This document shows, in pieces, positions 35,720 through 46,289 of a DNA stretch of 64,000 nucleotides (its first letter is position 1; each line of letters begins with the position of its first letter). Origin of the DNA: Advenella faeciporci. Lineage in GTDB: Bacteria > Pseudomonadota > Gammaproteobacteria > Burkholderiales > Burkholderiaceae_B. The translations under genes and the position numbers were made by a program. The notes under the pieces were generated by a model. It searched no databases, was not told the origin of the DNA, and was given only the letters and a program-made list of their open reading frames with translations. The stretch covers positions 537 through 64,536 of the forward strand of contig NZ_BMYS01000007.1 of the NCBI RefSeq assembly GCF_014652395.1, in the 5' to 3' direction.

Positions 35720-37612
35720 TCAATTCAACACTTTATCCAGCGTCCCGGAGAATTTTTCGGCATTCTGAAAACCCACGACGCGGATTTTTTCAAGTTCCTG
35801 GCCTTGCTTATTGAAAAAGACAATACCTGGTGGGCCAAACAGCTTGAAGCGTTTTAACAGCTCGCGATCGGCTTCGTTGTTCTTGGTGACATCTACCTGC
35901 AACAGCAGCATCTGGCCCAATTTCTGCCTGACGGTGGGGTCGGAAAAGGTGAAAAGTTCCATTTCCTTGCAGGAGATGCACCAGTCGGCATAAAAATCCA
36001 GCATGACGGGTTTGCCGGCATTTGCAACCGTGTTTTCGAGCTCTGCCAGTGTTTTAACCAGCACAAACGGGGTTTTTTCCACGGCTGCGGTGTTGCCCCG
36101 TTCGGCAGACGCCTGGCTGTTGCCAGCGCTTAAGCCCTTGAGCGGGCTGAGCACGCTTTGCCCACCGGCAGCCAAACCCAGTATGAGCAAAATGGCCCAT
36201 AAGGCAAACAGCAGGCCAGTCGCCTTGAACAGCAGTTTCAGAATGCCGTTATTGTTGGGTAAAGGGTTAAATGCACCCAGTAACAGTGCCAGGCACATGG
36301 ACAGGAAAGCCCAGGCCAGCATGTTGAACCAGCCTGGGGTGATGGGCATGATCATCCAGACTGCGGTGGCCAGTAACAGCAGGCCGCAGAAGTTCTTGAT
36401 ACTGTCCATCCAGGGGCCGGCCTTGGGCAGTAAGGCACCTGAAGATGTGCCCAGGATTAACAGGGACGTGCCCTGGCCCCAGGCCAGTACAAACAGGGCC
36501 AGGCCACCGGTGGTCAAGTCGCCGGTTTGTGAAATGAACAACAGCACGCCGGCCAGAGGAGCTGCCACACAAGGACCGCAGATCAGGGCGGAAATTATGC
36601 CCATGAAGAAGGCATTGCCCATGCGGCCGCCTGGCATGCGGGAAACTTTTTCATTAAGGGAAGACTGCAGGCTGGCGGGCATTTGAATGGTAAAGGCCCC
36701 AAACATGCCAATGGCCAGAATGACCAGGACAACGGCAAACAGGCCAAGCACCCACGGGTTCTGGATCCAGGATGCCATCACGGCGCCAATAGAGGCGGCC
36801 AGAATGCCCAGGATGGTATAAACAACCGACGTGCCCAGCACGTACATAAGGGTCAGGTTCAGACCCCTGAAGCGTGAGACGGCGGCATGGCCGGCTTTGC
36901 GATCACCCACCACAATAGACAGCAGGATGGGCAGCATGGGCAGTACGCAGGGCGTAAAGGACAGCAGAACCCCAAGGGCAAAGCTGAGCAGGATGATTTT
37001 CAGCAGGCTGGCATCGCCCAGCCAGGCGGCAATGTCGGTATCACCGGCATCAAACAGGGAAATGTTATTGTTATTGCTGGCTGATAAAGCTGGCGGGCCG
37101 CCCAGCAAGACGCCTTCACCTGCCGTGATCTCATAGCCGGTAGCGGTGGGGCTCAGGCCAATTTCATAGGTCATGGGCGGATAGCACAGGCCTGCATCGG
37201 CACAACCCTGGCCAATCAGCTCAAGGGTGAAAGGATCACTGCCTTGGTTTAGGGGTAACTGGATTTCAACATTGTTGTAATAGACCTCCATTTCCTTGTC
37301 GAAAGTGGGGTCATATTTTATTTGTCCCGAGGACGGATATATGGGCTTGCCCAGCAGCATGCCTGCCTGGGTGGCGCTGTCATTATCATCTTTAATATGA
37401 TATTCAAAGCGCTCGCGGTACATGTAATATTTTGGCGCAATGTCAAAACGGATTTTCAGCAGGTTGTCGGTTTGCATTTGGGCTGAAAATACAAATGCCT
37501 TTTCGGGAGCAAGGAAATCTTCTTCTGCCTGCAATGGAGAGAGGGCGGCGAAAAAAAACAGGGTGAAAACAGAAAATAACCAGAGAATTTTTTTGTACAG
37601 CGATGCAATCAT
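35720..37612 (-). CDS. dsbD: Thiol:disulfide interchange protein DsbD
   Basis: Transmembrane reductant carrier that moves electrons from cytoplasmic thioredoxin to periplasmic DsbC, CcmG/ResA-type and related proteins. Start chosen at 37612 because a signal peptide (to about LQA) follows directly; the upstream frame overlaps cutA. All three redox pairs are visible: GQGCADAGLCYPP in the N-terminal domain, SFTPCVLPML and ICGPCVAAPL in the eight-helix membrane domain, and DWCISCKEME in the C-terminal thioredoxin domain. Length 630 residues. Placement 11 bp behind cutA is frequent in proteobacteria. Confidence 0.95.
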   Translation of the reverse strand: MIASLYKKILWLFSVFTLFFFAALSPLQAEEDFLAPEKAFVFSAQMQTDNLLKIRFDIAPKYYMYRERFEYHIKDDNDSATQAGMLLGKPIYPSSGQIKYDPTFDKEMEVYYNNVEIQLPLNQGSDPFTLELIGQGCADAGLCYPPMTYEIGLSPTATGYEITAGEGVLLGGPPALSASNNNNISLFDAGDTDIAAWLGDASLLKIILLSFALGVLLSFTPCVLPMLPILLSIVVGDRKAGHAAVSRFRGLNLTLMYVLGTSVVYTILGILAASIGAVMASWIQNPWVLGLFAVVLVILAIGMFGAFTIQMPASLQSSLNEKVSRMPGGRMGNAFFMGIISALICGPCVAAPLAGVLLFISQTGDLTTGGLALFVLAWGQGTSLLILGTSSGALLPKAGPWMDSIKNFCGLLLLATAVWMIMPITPGWFNMLAWAFLSMCLALLLGAFNPLPNNNGILKLLFKATGLLFALWAILLILGLAAGGQSVLSPLKGLSAGNSQASAERGNTAAVEKTPFVLVKTLAELENTVANAGKPVMLDFYADWCISCKEMELFTFSDPTVRQKLGQMLLLQVDVTKNNEADRELLKRFKLFGPPGIVFFNKQGQELEKIRVVGFQNAEKFSGTLDKVLN

Positions 37613-37622
37613 GGGGCTTGAC

Positions 37623-37955
37623 TCAAATTTTTGTTTGTTGCTGGACCCAGTATAAATAGGGGGCGTGTCCATCCAGGATGGGCACCACAATGATTTCGGG
37701 TAATTCATAAGGATGCAGCTGGGCAATTTTCTGAATACAGGCCTGCTGGCTTTCCCGGGTGGTTTTTATGGTTAAGGTGATTTCTTCAGTGCCTTCAACC
37801 ACATTTTCCCACAGGTAGATAGACAGGCCTGGCGCACTTAGGTTCACACAGGCGGCCAGTTTTTCTTCGACCAGGATATGGGCAATGCGTTTGCCCAACA
37901 GCAGGTCGGGAACCGTGCTGTAAATAACAATGCAGTTGCCGGTATCTGTTTTCAT
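37623..37955 (-). CDS. cutA: Divalent cation tolerance protein CutA
   Basis: CutA1 family, 110 residues, forming a trimer and linked to copper and other divalent metal tolerance. Segments IVIYSTVPDLLLGKRIA, KLAACVNLS and HPYELPEIIVVPI match the family. The start at 37955 (MKTDTGN) has AAAGG eight bases upstream. That site lies inside the 3' arm of a 12-bp hairpin (37957-37991). A longer in-frame start at 37988 would place the hairpin inside the gene. Confidence 0.93.
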   Translation of the reverse strand: MKTDTGNCIVIYSTVPDLLLGKRIAHILVEEKLAACVNLSAPGLSIYLWENVVEGTEEITLTIKTTRESQQACIQKIAQLHPYELPEIIVVPILDGHAPYLYWVQQQTKI

Positions 37956-37956
37956 G

Positions 37957-37991
37957 AAAATGACCTTTGAGATAAACACAAAGGTCATTTT
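37957..37991 (-). promoter_or_regulatory. 12-bp hairpin covering the cutA ribosome binding site
   Basis: AAAATGACCTTT at 37957-37968 pairs with 37980-37991 around an 11-base loop. On the minus strand the 3' arm contains AAAGG, the probable cutA ribosome binding site, and ends one base before the ATG. It may be a terminator for the small gene at 38050 reused as a translational block on cutA. Confidence 0.55.
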
Positions 37992-38049
37992 AACGTATGA
38001 AGGCGATGACTTGCCTGACCCGGGTTAAGGAAACAGGCTTTGGCACAGA

Positions 38050-38313
38050 TTAATGTTCAAGCAGCAGACGGTTTTTTTCAGAAATGCCGATGCCTGCCCA
38101 GTTGTTACCCAGTTCGCTAACCAGCAGGCAGTCGTTAACACTTAGGGCTGGTAAAAGCAGGTCGCGCACCTGATTGGCATCCAGGTTGGTGGAAACAATA
38201 TAGCTGGCGTCAAAACAATGCCAGCGGTTGGGGAAGTGCTCGTCAATGATTTCTTTTAGGCGGGTATAGCGTGAACCCAGCAGGCGCAGGTCGTAAGCGA
38301 TCAGGATTTTCAT
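38050..38313 (-). CDS. Small Cas2-fold-like protein (SinR-like family), function unknown
   Basis: An 87-residue protein opening MKILIAYDLRLLGSRYTRL, with a ferredoxin-like beta-alpha-beta pattern resembling Cas2/VapD-type folds. It continues RWHCFDASYIVSTNLDANQVRDLL and DCLLVSELGNNWAG. Similar stand-alone proteins, some annotated SinR family, occur in many proteobacteria. There is no CRISPR array or other cas gene nearby, so a CRISPR role is unlikely. No toxin or partner is adjacent. Whether it cleaves nucleic acid is unknown. Confidence 0.7.
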   Translation of the reverse strand: MKILIAYDLRLLGSRYTRLKEIIDEHFPNRWHCFDASYIVSTNLDANQVRDLLLPALSVNDCLLVSELGNNWAGIGISEKNRLLLEH

Positions 38314-38405
38314 GGTATTGCCTTTTGCTGATGGTTGATTGGTTTGCTTATCTTAATGACAATTGGCAAGAATAGCCATGGGTAAGGCTGGATAGATTGA
38401 AAATT

Positions 38406-38432
38406 GTCTGGCCGGTGACGGGGCGGCCAGAC
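38406..38432 (-). terminator. Probable hemB terminator
   Basis: GTCTGGCCG at 38406-38414 pairs with CGGCCAGAC at 38424-38432, followed on the minus strand by AATTTTC. It lies 48 bp after the hemB stop. Confidence 0.6.
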
Positions 38433-38479
38433 GGTTTGGATGAAATTCCGGAAGCGGCGACGGGATAGCCGCCCGGTAG

Positions 38480-40113
<1,634 letters not shown>

Positions 40114-40188
40114 AAGTACACTCAAATAAATAAAAAATAAGTCTCTATTGTATAATCCTTATCCATAAAAATCGCCTAAATTTCGTGA

Positions 40189-40216
40189 TTGAGGTTTATA
40201 CTCCTACGTTTATAAG
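40189..40216 (+). promoter_or_regulatory. Candidate promoter for the cytochrome c4 gene
   Basis: TTGAGG at 40189-40194, a 16-bp spacer and TATAAG at 40211-40216. It is about 70 bp upstream of the ATG, in the divergent gap with engB. Confidence 0.4.
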
Positions 40217-40286
40217 CATTATCTTTTACAATAGACGCTAATTTAGACCAATGCGTACTGATCCGCTGTGATCATAGAGGGTATTC

Positions 40287-40985
40287 ATGAAGCAAGTTTT
40301 ATCAAAAATTTTAGTGACAAGTGGCGTTGCCATGGGCCTGGCCATGAGCGCTTCCAGTTTTGCCGCCAAGCCTGATGCCAAGGCCGGAGAAGAGCTGTAT
40401 GCCAATGGCGACATGTCACGCGGTATTCTGGCCTGTGTAGCCTGTCATGGTGTTGCTGCCAATAGCATGATTCCCATGTATCCAAGTCTGGCCGGGATGC
40501 CCTATGAGTACATCATTAACCAGCTGAAGAATTTCCAGACGCCCGAAGGTGCCAAGTCCAGTAACCGGGTTGACGCTCAGGGCAACCCCACCATGATGGC
40601 GCCTATTGTTGCCCAAATGACTCCGGAAGACATGCAGAACCTGGCTATTTACATCAGCAAGCAAACCCTTGCCCAGCCAGCAACCGCCAAACTGGGTGCC
40701 GATCTTGAAGTGGTGCAGCGTGGCCGTGAAATCTGGCGTGCCGGTATCCCCGAGCGTAATGTTCCCGCCTGTGCCTCCTGTCATGGCGCAACCGGCAAGG
40801 GTATGCCTTCCGCATTCCCCGCTTTGTCTGGCCAGCACCCCGAGTACCTCGAGGCCCAGCTGCTTGCCTTTGCCGACGGTTATCGTAAAAATGGTGGTAC
40901 TGAAAACATGATGGGCGTCATTGCCAATCGCATGAACCGTGCAGACATGAAAGCGGTTGCCGATTACGCAGCCGGTATTCGCTAA
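40287..40985 (+). CDS. Dihaem cytochrome c4
   Basis: Periplasmic electron carrier of 232 residues with a signal peptide ending SSFAA and two CxxCH haem sites: CVACH near residue 50 and CASCH near residue 155. The repeated organisation (GxxxFP/YPSLAGMP, later FPALSGQHPEYL) is that of cytochrome c4, two class I domains in tandem, which passes electrons to terminal oxidases. It has a GAGGG ribosome binding site. Cytochrome c assembly genes resB and ccsA follow after a terminator. Confidence 0.92.
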   Translation: MKQVLSKILVTSGVAMGLAMSASSFAAKPDAKAGEELYANGDMSRGILACVACHGVAANSMIPMYPSLAGMPYEYIINQLKNFQTPEGAKSSNRVDAQGNPTMMAPIVAQMTPEDMQNLAIYISKQTLAQPATAKLGADLEVVQRGREIWRAGIPERNVPACASCHGATGKGMPSAFPALSGQHPEYLEAQLLAFADGYRKNGGTENMMGVIANRMNRADMKAVADYAAGIR

Positions 40986-41046
40986 TTTGTTTAATTGTTT
41001 ACTCCCGACATATGCGGGGGAACTTTTACAGATAGTGTTATCTAAG

Positions 41047-41079
41047 ATAGGGAGTCCATACGTTGGTACTCCCTATTTT
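41047..41079 (+). terminator. Intrinsic terminator after cytochrome c4
   Basis: ATAGGGAGT at 41047-41055 pairs with ACTCCCTAT at 41068-41076, followed by TTT. It separates the cytochrome gene from resB. Confidence 0.7.
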
Positions 41080-41100
41080 CTTATGAATTAATAATTGACG

Positions 41101-43191
41101 ATGGCAAAAAATACCACCCGCAGAAGATGGACTGCTGATTTTTTTGAACTGATGGGCTCCATGCGCTTTGCGGTGAGCCTGCTCTCATTTATCTGTGTCG
41201 CCAGTATTATTGGTACGGTGTTGCCACAAAACCAGACCGAGCTTCAATATACCGATCAATTCGGTACTTTCTGGTACACCGTTTTCAGTAAATTTGGGGT
41301 GTCGCAAATCTATAATACCTGGTGGTTCCTGGTTATTATGGGTTTTCTGGTTATTTCCACCACGGTTTGCCTGCTTCGCAATACGCCTAAAATGGTTAAG
41401 GACATGCGTTCTTTCCGTGAGTATATCCGCGAGGGCAGTTTGCGGGCGTTTCCCCATAAATTGAATGTGGACGTTGGTTTCGACCAGGAAACCGCCGTGC
41501 GCATGTCCAAATCATGGCTCAAAAAAGAGGGTTACCGCTTCCGTGAAAAAAATTCGGAAAATGGTGTGTTGCTGGCTGCCAAAAAAGGCAGCTCCAACCG
41601 GCTGGGCTATATTTTTGCCCACGTTGCCATTGTCGTGATCTGTATTGGCGGTCTGCTTGACAGCGAATTGCCCAACCGCTTGCAAATATGGTTTGGCAGC
41701 AAAGCGCCTATTCCCGCAACCGCGAAATATATTTCCGACGTTGCCGAAGAAACCCGTTTTTCTTCCTCCAACCCCAGTTTCCGTGGCAATGTCTCCATTT
41801 CAGAAGGTGGCAATTCCAGCTATGCCCTGCTGGGCTTGGGGGGTGAGCAATTCCTGCAGGTGTTGCCATTTGATATCAAGCTGAACAAGTTTATTATCGA
41901 ATACTATGAAACCAATGGCATGCCCAAGCGCTTTGCCAGTGACGTGACCATTACCGATCTGGCAACCAAAGAGGTACAGAACCGTATTATCGAGGTGAAT
42001 CATCCTTTTACCAAAGATGGCATTACCCTTTATCAGTCCAGTTTCCATGATGGTGGTTCCAAGTTGCAGTTAACCGGTTACCCGCTTGGCGGGCAGACCA
42101 CTGAAACCTTTGAATTGAATATGGAGGTGGCCGGCACCTCTAAACTGACCACCTCGCTTAACGGGGAACACAAAGAGTACCGGGTGACGATTGATGATTT
42201 CAAGCCCATCAACGTGGAAAACCTGAATGCCGGCACTCCACAGCCCAAAAGCTTTGAAGAGCAGATTCTGGCGGTGACCGGCAGTGCGGCAGGTAAAGAG
42301 CGTGAAGTGCAAAACGTGGGCCCCAGCGTCGCTTACACCCTTAGTGATGATAATAACCAGTCGGTCAAATATAACAATTACATGTTACCCATGCTGCTTG
42401 ATGACTCGCTGGTTTTTCTGGCGGGCATACAGTTGCCTGGCGAAAGCATGTTCCGTTATGTGCGCATGCCTGCCGATGACAATGGTACGCTTAACGAGTT
42501 CATGGCCATGCGCGCCGCGTTTGAGAATCCTGACATGAGAAGCAAGGCTGCCCGTGCTTTCGCTGAAAAATCCCGGGATGAACGATTTAATGCCGACATG
42601 ATCACCCCCTTGGCCGAGCAGGCCCTTGGGATATTTGCCAAAGGCGGCTTCATGGGAATTGATCAATACGTTGATGGCACCAATGTTCCCGAAGCGGAAC
42701 GGGTTCCTGAAAATTTGCGTGAACCCATGAAAAAAATCCTGCGTGATTACCTGCTGTTCAGTGCGGTTGAATTGCGTAACCTGGTGCGCCTTGAGACGGG
42801 CCAGGCGCCAGTTTCGCTAAGCAGTCGTGAAGAGGCGGAAAAACAGGCTCGCTGGTTTGATGTATCCCTGCGTGCGCTGTCAGATTTAAGCGCCTATCCG
42901 GCTCCGGTCATGCTGCAGATCAAAACTTTCGAGCATATTCAGGCCAGTGTCCTGCAGGCAACCCGTTCTCCAGGAAAAAGCTCTGTCTATCTGGGCTCAC
43001 TGTTCCTGATTATCGGTGTTTTTGCCATGTTTTATATTCGTGACCGCCGCATCTGGATGTGGATTAAACCGGGCGACACGGAAAATAGCAGTAAAATCAT
43101 GTCAGCAATGACTTCACAGAAAAGAACGCTGGACTTCAATCGTGAGTTTGAGCGTTTCAGGCAAGACTTTTCAGATTTGGCTAAAAAGTAG
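41101..43191 (+). CDS. resB: Cytochrome c biogenesis protein ResB/Ccs1
   Basis: One half of the system II haem-handling complex that attaches haem to apocytochrome c in the periplasm. It has 696 residues, a basic N-terminus, helices near residues 20-45 and 75-95, another pair around 165-185, a large periplasmic domain and a final helix around 635-655. The motif LMGSMRFAVSLLSFICVASIIGT is typical of the ResB start. I chose ATG 41101; the frame also has TTG at 41095. ccsA follows after 9 bp. Confidence 0.93.
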   Translation: MAKNTTRRRWTADFFELMGSMRFAVSLLSFICVASIIGTVLPQNQTELQYTDQFGTFWYTVFSKFGVSQIYNTWWFLVIMGFLVISTTVCLLRNTPKMVKDMRSFREYIREGSLRAFPHKLNVDVGFDQETAVRMSKSWLKKEGYRFREKNSENGVLLAAKKGSSNRLGYIFAHVAIVVICIGGLLDSELPNRLQIWFGSKAPIPATAKYISDVAEETRFSSSNPSFRGNVSISEGGNSSYALLGLGGEQFLQVLPFDIKLNKFIIEYYETNGMPKRFASDVTITDLATKEVQNRIIEVNHPFTKDGITLYQSSFHDGGSKLQLTGYPLGGQTTETFELNMEVAGTSKLTTSLNGEHKEYRVTIDDFKPINVENLNAGTPQPKSFEEQILAVTGSAAGKEREVQNVGPSVAYTLSDDNNQSVKYNNYMLPMLLDDSLVFLAGIQLPGESMFRYVRMPADDNGTLNEFMAMRAAFENPDMRSKAARAFAEKSRDERFNADMITPLAEQALGIFAKGGFMGIDQYVDGTNVPEAERVPENLREPMKKILRDYLLFSAVELRNLVRLETGQAPVSLSSREEAEKQARWFDVSLRALSDLSAYPAPVMLQIKTFEHIQASVLQATRSPGKSSVYLGSLFLIIGVFAMFYIRDRRIWMWIKPGDTENSSKIMSAMTSQKRTLDFNREFERFRQDFSDLAKK

Positions 43192-43200
43192 GAATTGAAT

Positions 43201-44553
43201 ATGTCCAATACCTTGGTACAACCTTCTCCGGGAACGCGTTCATCAGCGAAGTGGGAAGAGAAAATGTCAGAAACCGGTGATAATCGTGTTTTGCGCGGCA
43301 AGCCCGACTGGACCGACCTGGTTTTCTTTCTGATCCTGGTGGCAGGTGCAGCGTATGCCATCGTGACTTATCCCAATGAAATGGATATTTACGAGAAATA
43401 CATTCTGGCCGGTTCCACCATTTTTGTGACCTGGATCGGCTGGCTGTGGCGGCCGTTGCGTATGCTCATGATTGCCTGTGGCGTGGCGGCCTTGCTGGCC
43501 ATTGGCCTGTATGATGGCAATCTGGCACAGGCTGATAACCAGTTTCTGCTTAAATACCTGCTGTCTTCACAGTCTGCCATTTTATGGATGTGTGCCCTGT
43601 TTTTCATGGCAACAGTGGTTTATTGGTTGGGTTATGTGAGTCCAACCGCTGCCTGGATGGGCACCGCTTTCACCTGGACTGGCGTGTTTTTTGGTTTTAC
43701 CGGCTTGCTGGTTCGCTGGCGTGAAGGTCACCTGATTGCTCCCGACATGGGGCATATTCCGGTCAGTAACCTGTACGAGGTTTTCGTGCTGTTCTGCCTG
43801 ATTACCGCCGTTTTTTACCTGTACTATGAAAAACGCTATAACACGCGGGCTTTGGGCGGGTTCGTGCTGCTGGTTATTTCCGCAGCGGTTATTTTCCTGC
43901 TTTGGTATACGTTTGAGCGTGATGCGGCGGTTATTACCCCGCTGAATAACGCGCTGCGCAGCTGGTGGATGAAACTGCACGTACCGGCCAACTTTATTGG
44001 CTATGGCACCTTTGCACTGGCGGCCATGGTGGGTTTTGCCTATCTGGTCAAACAGCACGGTGAAACCGTTTCCTGGAAACCCATGATTCCCCTCTTGCTG
44101 GTGGGCGGAGCCATGGTGTCTGAACCGTTTATTTTCAGTGACAAGGAAAATTTCGGTTTCTGGATTCTGTATTTTGGCATCAGCGTTATTATTGTGGCCT
44201 GCATTTTGATGGCGCGTAAAACCATTGCCAGTAAATTGCCGCCGCTAGAAATCCTGGATGACATTATGTACCGGGCCATTTCGGTGGGATTTGCCTTCTT
44301 TACGGTCGCGACCGTACTGGGCGCCTTGTGGGCCGCTGATGCATGGGGAACCTACTGGCAGTGGGATCCTAAAGAAACCTGGGCTTTTATTGTATGGTTG
44401 AACTATGCGGCCTGGCTGCATTTGCGCCTCATGAAAGGCATGCGGGGAACGGTTGCCGCTTACTGGGCACTGGCCGGACTGATCATTACCAGTTTCGCCT
44501 TCCTGGGCGTAAACATATTCCTGTCTGGCCTGCATTCATACGGAGAGCTGTAA
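43201..44553 (+). CDS. ccsA: Cytochrome c biogenesis protein CcsA/CcsB (haem exporter subunit)
   Basis: Multi-helix membrane protein of 450 residues that carries haem to the periplasm with ResB. The tryptophan-rich WWD domain is present as WGTYWQWDPKETWAF, and haem-ligand histidines are likely in KLHVPANFIGYG and WLHLRLMKG. The start at 43201 follows an AGGA site; the TTG at 43195 is less likely. Naming varies (CcsA or CcsB). It is convergent with cydC, 21 bp away. Confidence 0.93.
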   Translation: MSNTLVQPSPGTRSSAKWEEKMSETGDNRVLRGKPDWTDLVFFLILVAGAAYAIVTYPNEMDIYEKYILAGSTIFVTWIGWLWRPLRMLMIACGVAALLAIGLYDGNLAQADNQFLLKYLLSSQSAILWMCALFFMATVVYWLGYVSPTAAWMGTAFTWTGVFFGFTGLLVRWREGHLIAPDMGHIPVSNLYEVFVLFCLITAVFYLYYEKRYNTRALGGFVLLVISAAVIFLLWYTFERDAAVITPLNNALRSWWMKLHVPANFIGYGTFALAAMVGFAYLVKQHGETVSWKPMIPLLLVGGAMVSEPFIFSDKENFGFWILYFGISVIIVACILMARKTIASKLPPLEILDDIMYRAISVGFAFFTVATVLGALWAADAWGTYWQWDPKETWAFIVWLNYAAWLHLRLMKGMRGTVAAYWALAGLIITSFAFLGVNIFLSGLHSYGEL

Positions 44554-44574
44554 AACAGGCATGGCAAGGCGCTG

Positions 44575-46287
44575 CTAGATCAACTCCTCTTGAGGTTTTT
44601 CTTCGGCTTCATTATGCCGTTCAAGGTGCAAGCGCCCGCCAGCCAAGATAAAGCTTTCGTCAACCACGCCCTTTGGCAAGTTGGCATGTGTCACAATAAT
44701 CACCGTACGGTCTTTGGCCACCTGTTGCAGGTTGGTAAACCAGGCATCGGCGGTGGTTTTGTCAAGGCCGGCGGTGGGTTCGTCCAGTAACCAGACGCTT
44801 GCCCGGGATAACAAAACACGTGCCAGGCATAAACGGCGGATTTGGCCGGTAGACAGGGTGTTGCCCCCTTCACCGGTCCAGGCATCCAAACCACCGATCT
44901 GTTCAATATGGCTGGCCAAATGAACCTGATGCAAGACTTCCCACAAGCGTTCATCAGTGGCTTGCGGGTCGGCCAGCAGGAGATTATGGCGGATGGTACC
45001 CATAAATACCGGTGAATGTTGCGACAGCAGGGCCATGCGCTGGTAAAGCAATGGGCTGTTTACCGTGTTTAAATGAACGCCACCATATGTGATAGTGCCT
45101 GACGTTAATGGTTGTACTTGCATGATGGCCATGAGCAAAGTGGTTTTACCGGTTCCGCTTGGGCCGCGAATGGCGATGCGCTGGCCATGATCAACGTAAA
45201 GATCAAGCTGGCTTAAAACCGTCTGGTTTTCATGGGCAACACAGACATCTTGCAAGTGTAATGGTCCTGTTGCAGGAAGAATGGCTGTTGGCTGGGCCTG
45301 GCCGGCCTTGGCCTGCGTGTTTGCCGCCGGGCTGGCGGTAAGGTCCTGAATACGCCGGGCGGCGGCTTCCACAGCCCCCAGGCCTGCCGCACCCCGCATA
45401 ATCGGAGACAAAATTTCAAACAGGCCCATTGACCCCAGCAAAAGCCCCACCCATACCGGAGCAGACAATTCCTGTTGTGCCTGCGCATTGGCACCCAGCC
45501 ATAAAAGCGCCAGTACCAGGGTGCCCATTAACAGTTGCTGGATGAGCGTGCCGAAACTGCCTGCCTGTGCAACCTTTTGCTGTGCCTTTGCCAAACGCAG
45601 GCCGGCCCGGTCAAACTGTTCTTGTGCTGCCAAGGTGACGCCAAACACCAGCAGATCGGTATGGGCGTCAATGGCTTCATGCGCAAGCGCCCGTAATTCG
45701 GCATTGGCCGCCTGTACTTCCAGCCCGGCCACTGCGGTTTTGCGGGCCAGTAAATAGGGCAGCACACCGGCTGCCAGGCATAATACCAGCAGCAGGATCC
45801 AGCCGGCCAAGGGCAAGGCCACGCCCATAAGCAGGCTGAAAAAACCACCCGCAATAATGGCAGTAAAAATCGGGGTGATAATCAGTAAAAAGAAAGTATC
45901 CAGCCGTTCTATGTCGTTGATTAAACGAGCCAGTAAATCACCGTCACGGTAGTGCGCCAATTGGGCCGGTTTGAAAGCGGCCAGTCGGGCAAAACTGCCG
46001 GTGCGGATTTCGGCCTGCAAGTCTAACGTGACCATATGGCCGCATACCCGCTCGGCATAACGTGAGGCAATGCGCCACATTGACAGGCCGCGCACCAGTG
46101 CCGAAGGGACGAATAAATTGAAGGCCAGGCTTGAACCGGCCAGAAAGGCACCGGTTAAAAACCAGCCCGATACGGTAAGAAGACCCACGCCGGCAAAGAC
46201 GGTAGACAACGCCAGGCACAGGGCCAGAAGGGATATGCGCCAATGCTGTTTAATCCAGGGTCCGGCCAACTGCCACCACAATTTCAC
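44575..46287 (-). CDS. cydC: Cysteine/glutathione exporter subunit CydC
   Basis: Half of the CydDC ABC exporter, which sends thiols to the periplasm and is required to assemble cytochrome bd. The protein has 570 residues: six helices (about 1-310) then an ATPase domain with Walker A GPSGTGKTT, Walker B SVWLLDEPTAGLD and switch ITHAN-like IVTHANL. The signature reads LSTGQ instead of LSGGQ, a mild change. It starts with GTG two bases after cydD. Last gene of the cyd run. Confidence 0.92.
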   Translation of the reverse strand: MKLWWQLAGPWIKQHWRISLLALCLALSTVFAGVGLLTVSGWFLTGAFLAGSSLAFNLFVPSALVRGLSMWRIASRYAERVCGHMVTLDLQAEIRTGSFARLAAFKPAQLAHYRDGDLLARLINDIERLDTFFLLIITPIFTAIIAGGFFSLLMGVALPLAGWILLLVLCLAAGVLPYLLARKTAVAGLEVQAANAELRALAHEAIDAHTDLLVFGVTLAAQEQFDRAGLRLAKAQQKVAQAGSFGTLIQQLLMGTLVLALLWLGANAQAQQELSAPVWVGLLLGSMGLFEILSPIMRGAAGLGAVEAAARRIQDLTASPAANTQAKAGQAQPTAILPATGPLHLQDVCVAHENQTVLSQLDLYVDHGQRIAIRGPSGTGKTTLLMAIMQVQPLTSGTITYGGVHLNTVNSPLLYQRMALLSQHSPVFMGTIRHNLLLADPQATDERLWEVLHQVHLASHIEQIGGLDAWTGEGGNTLSTGQIRRLCLARVLLSRASVWLLDEPTAGLDKTTADAWFTNLQQVAKDRTVIIVTHANLPKGVVDESFILAGGRLHLERHNEAEEKPQEELI

Positions 46288-46289
46288 GC

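Noticed and set aside
38050-38313. Cas2-like protein as a sign of a CRISPR-Cas locus
   Set aside because: No repeat-spacer array and no cas1 or effector gene anywhere in the window.
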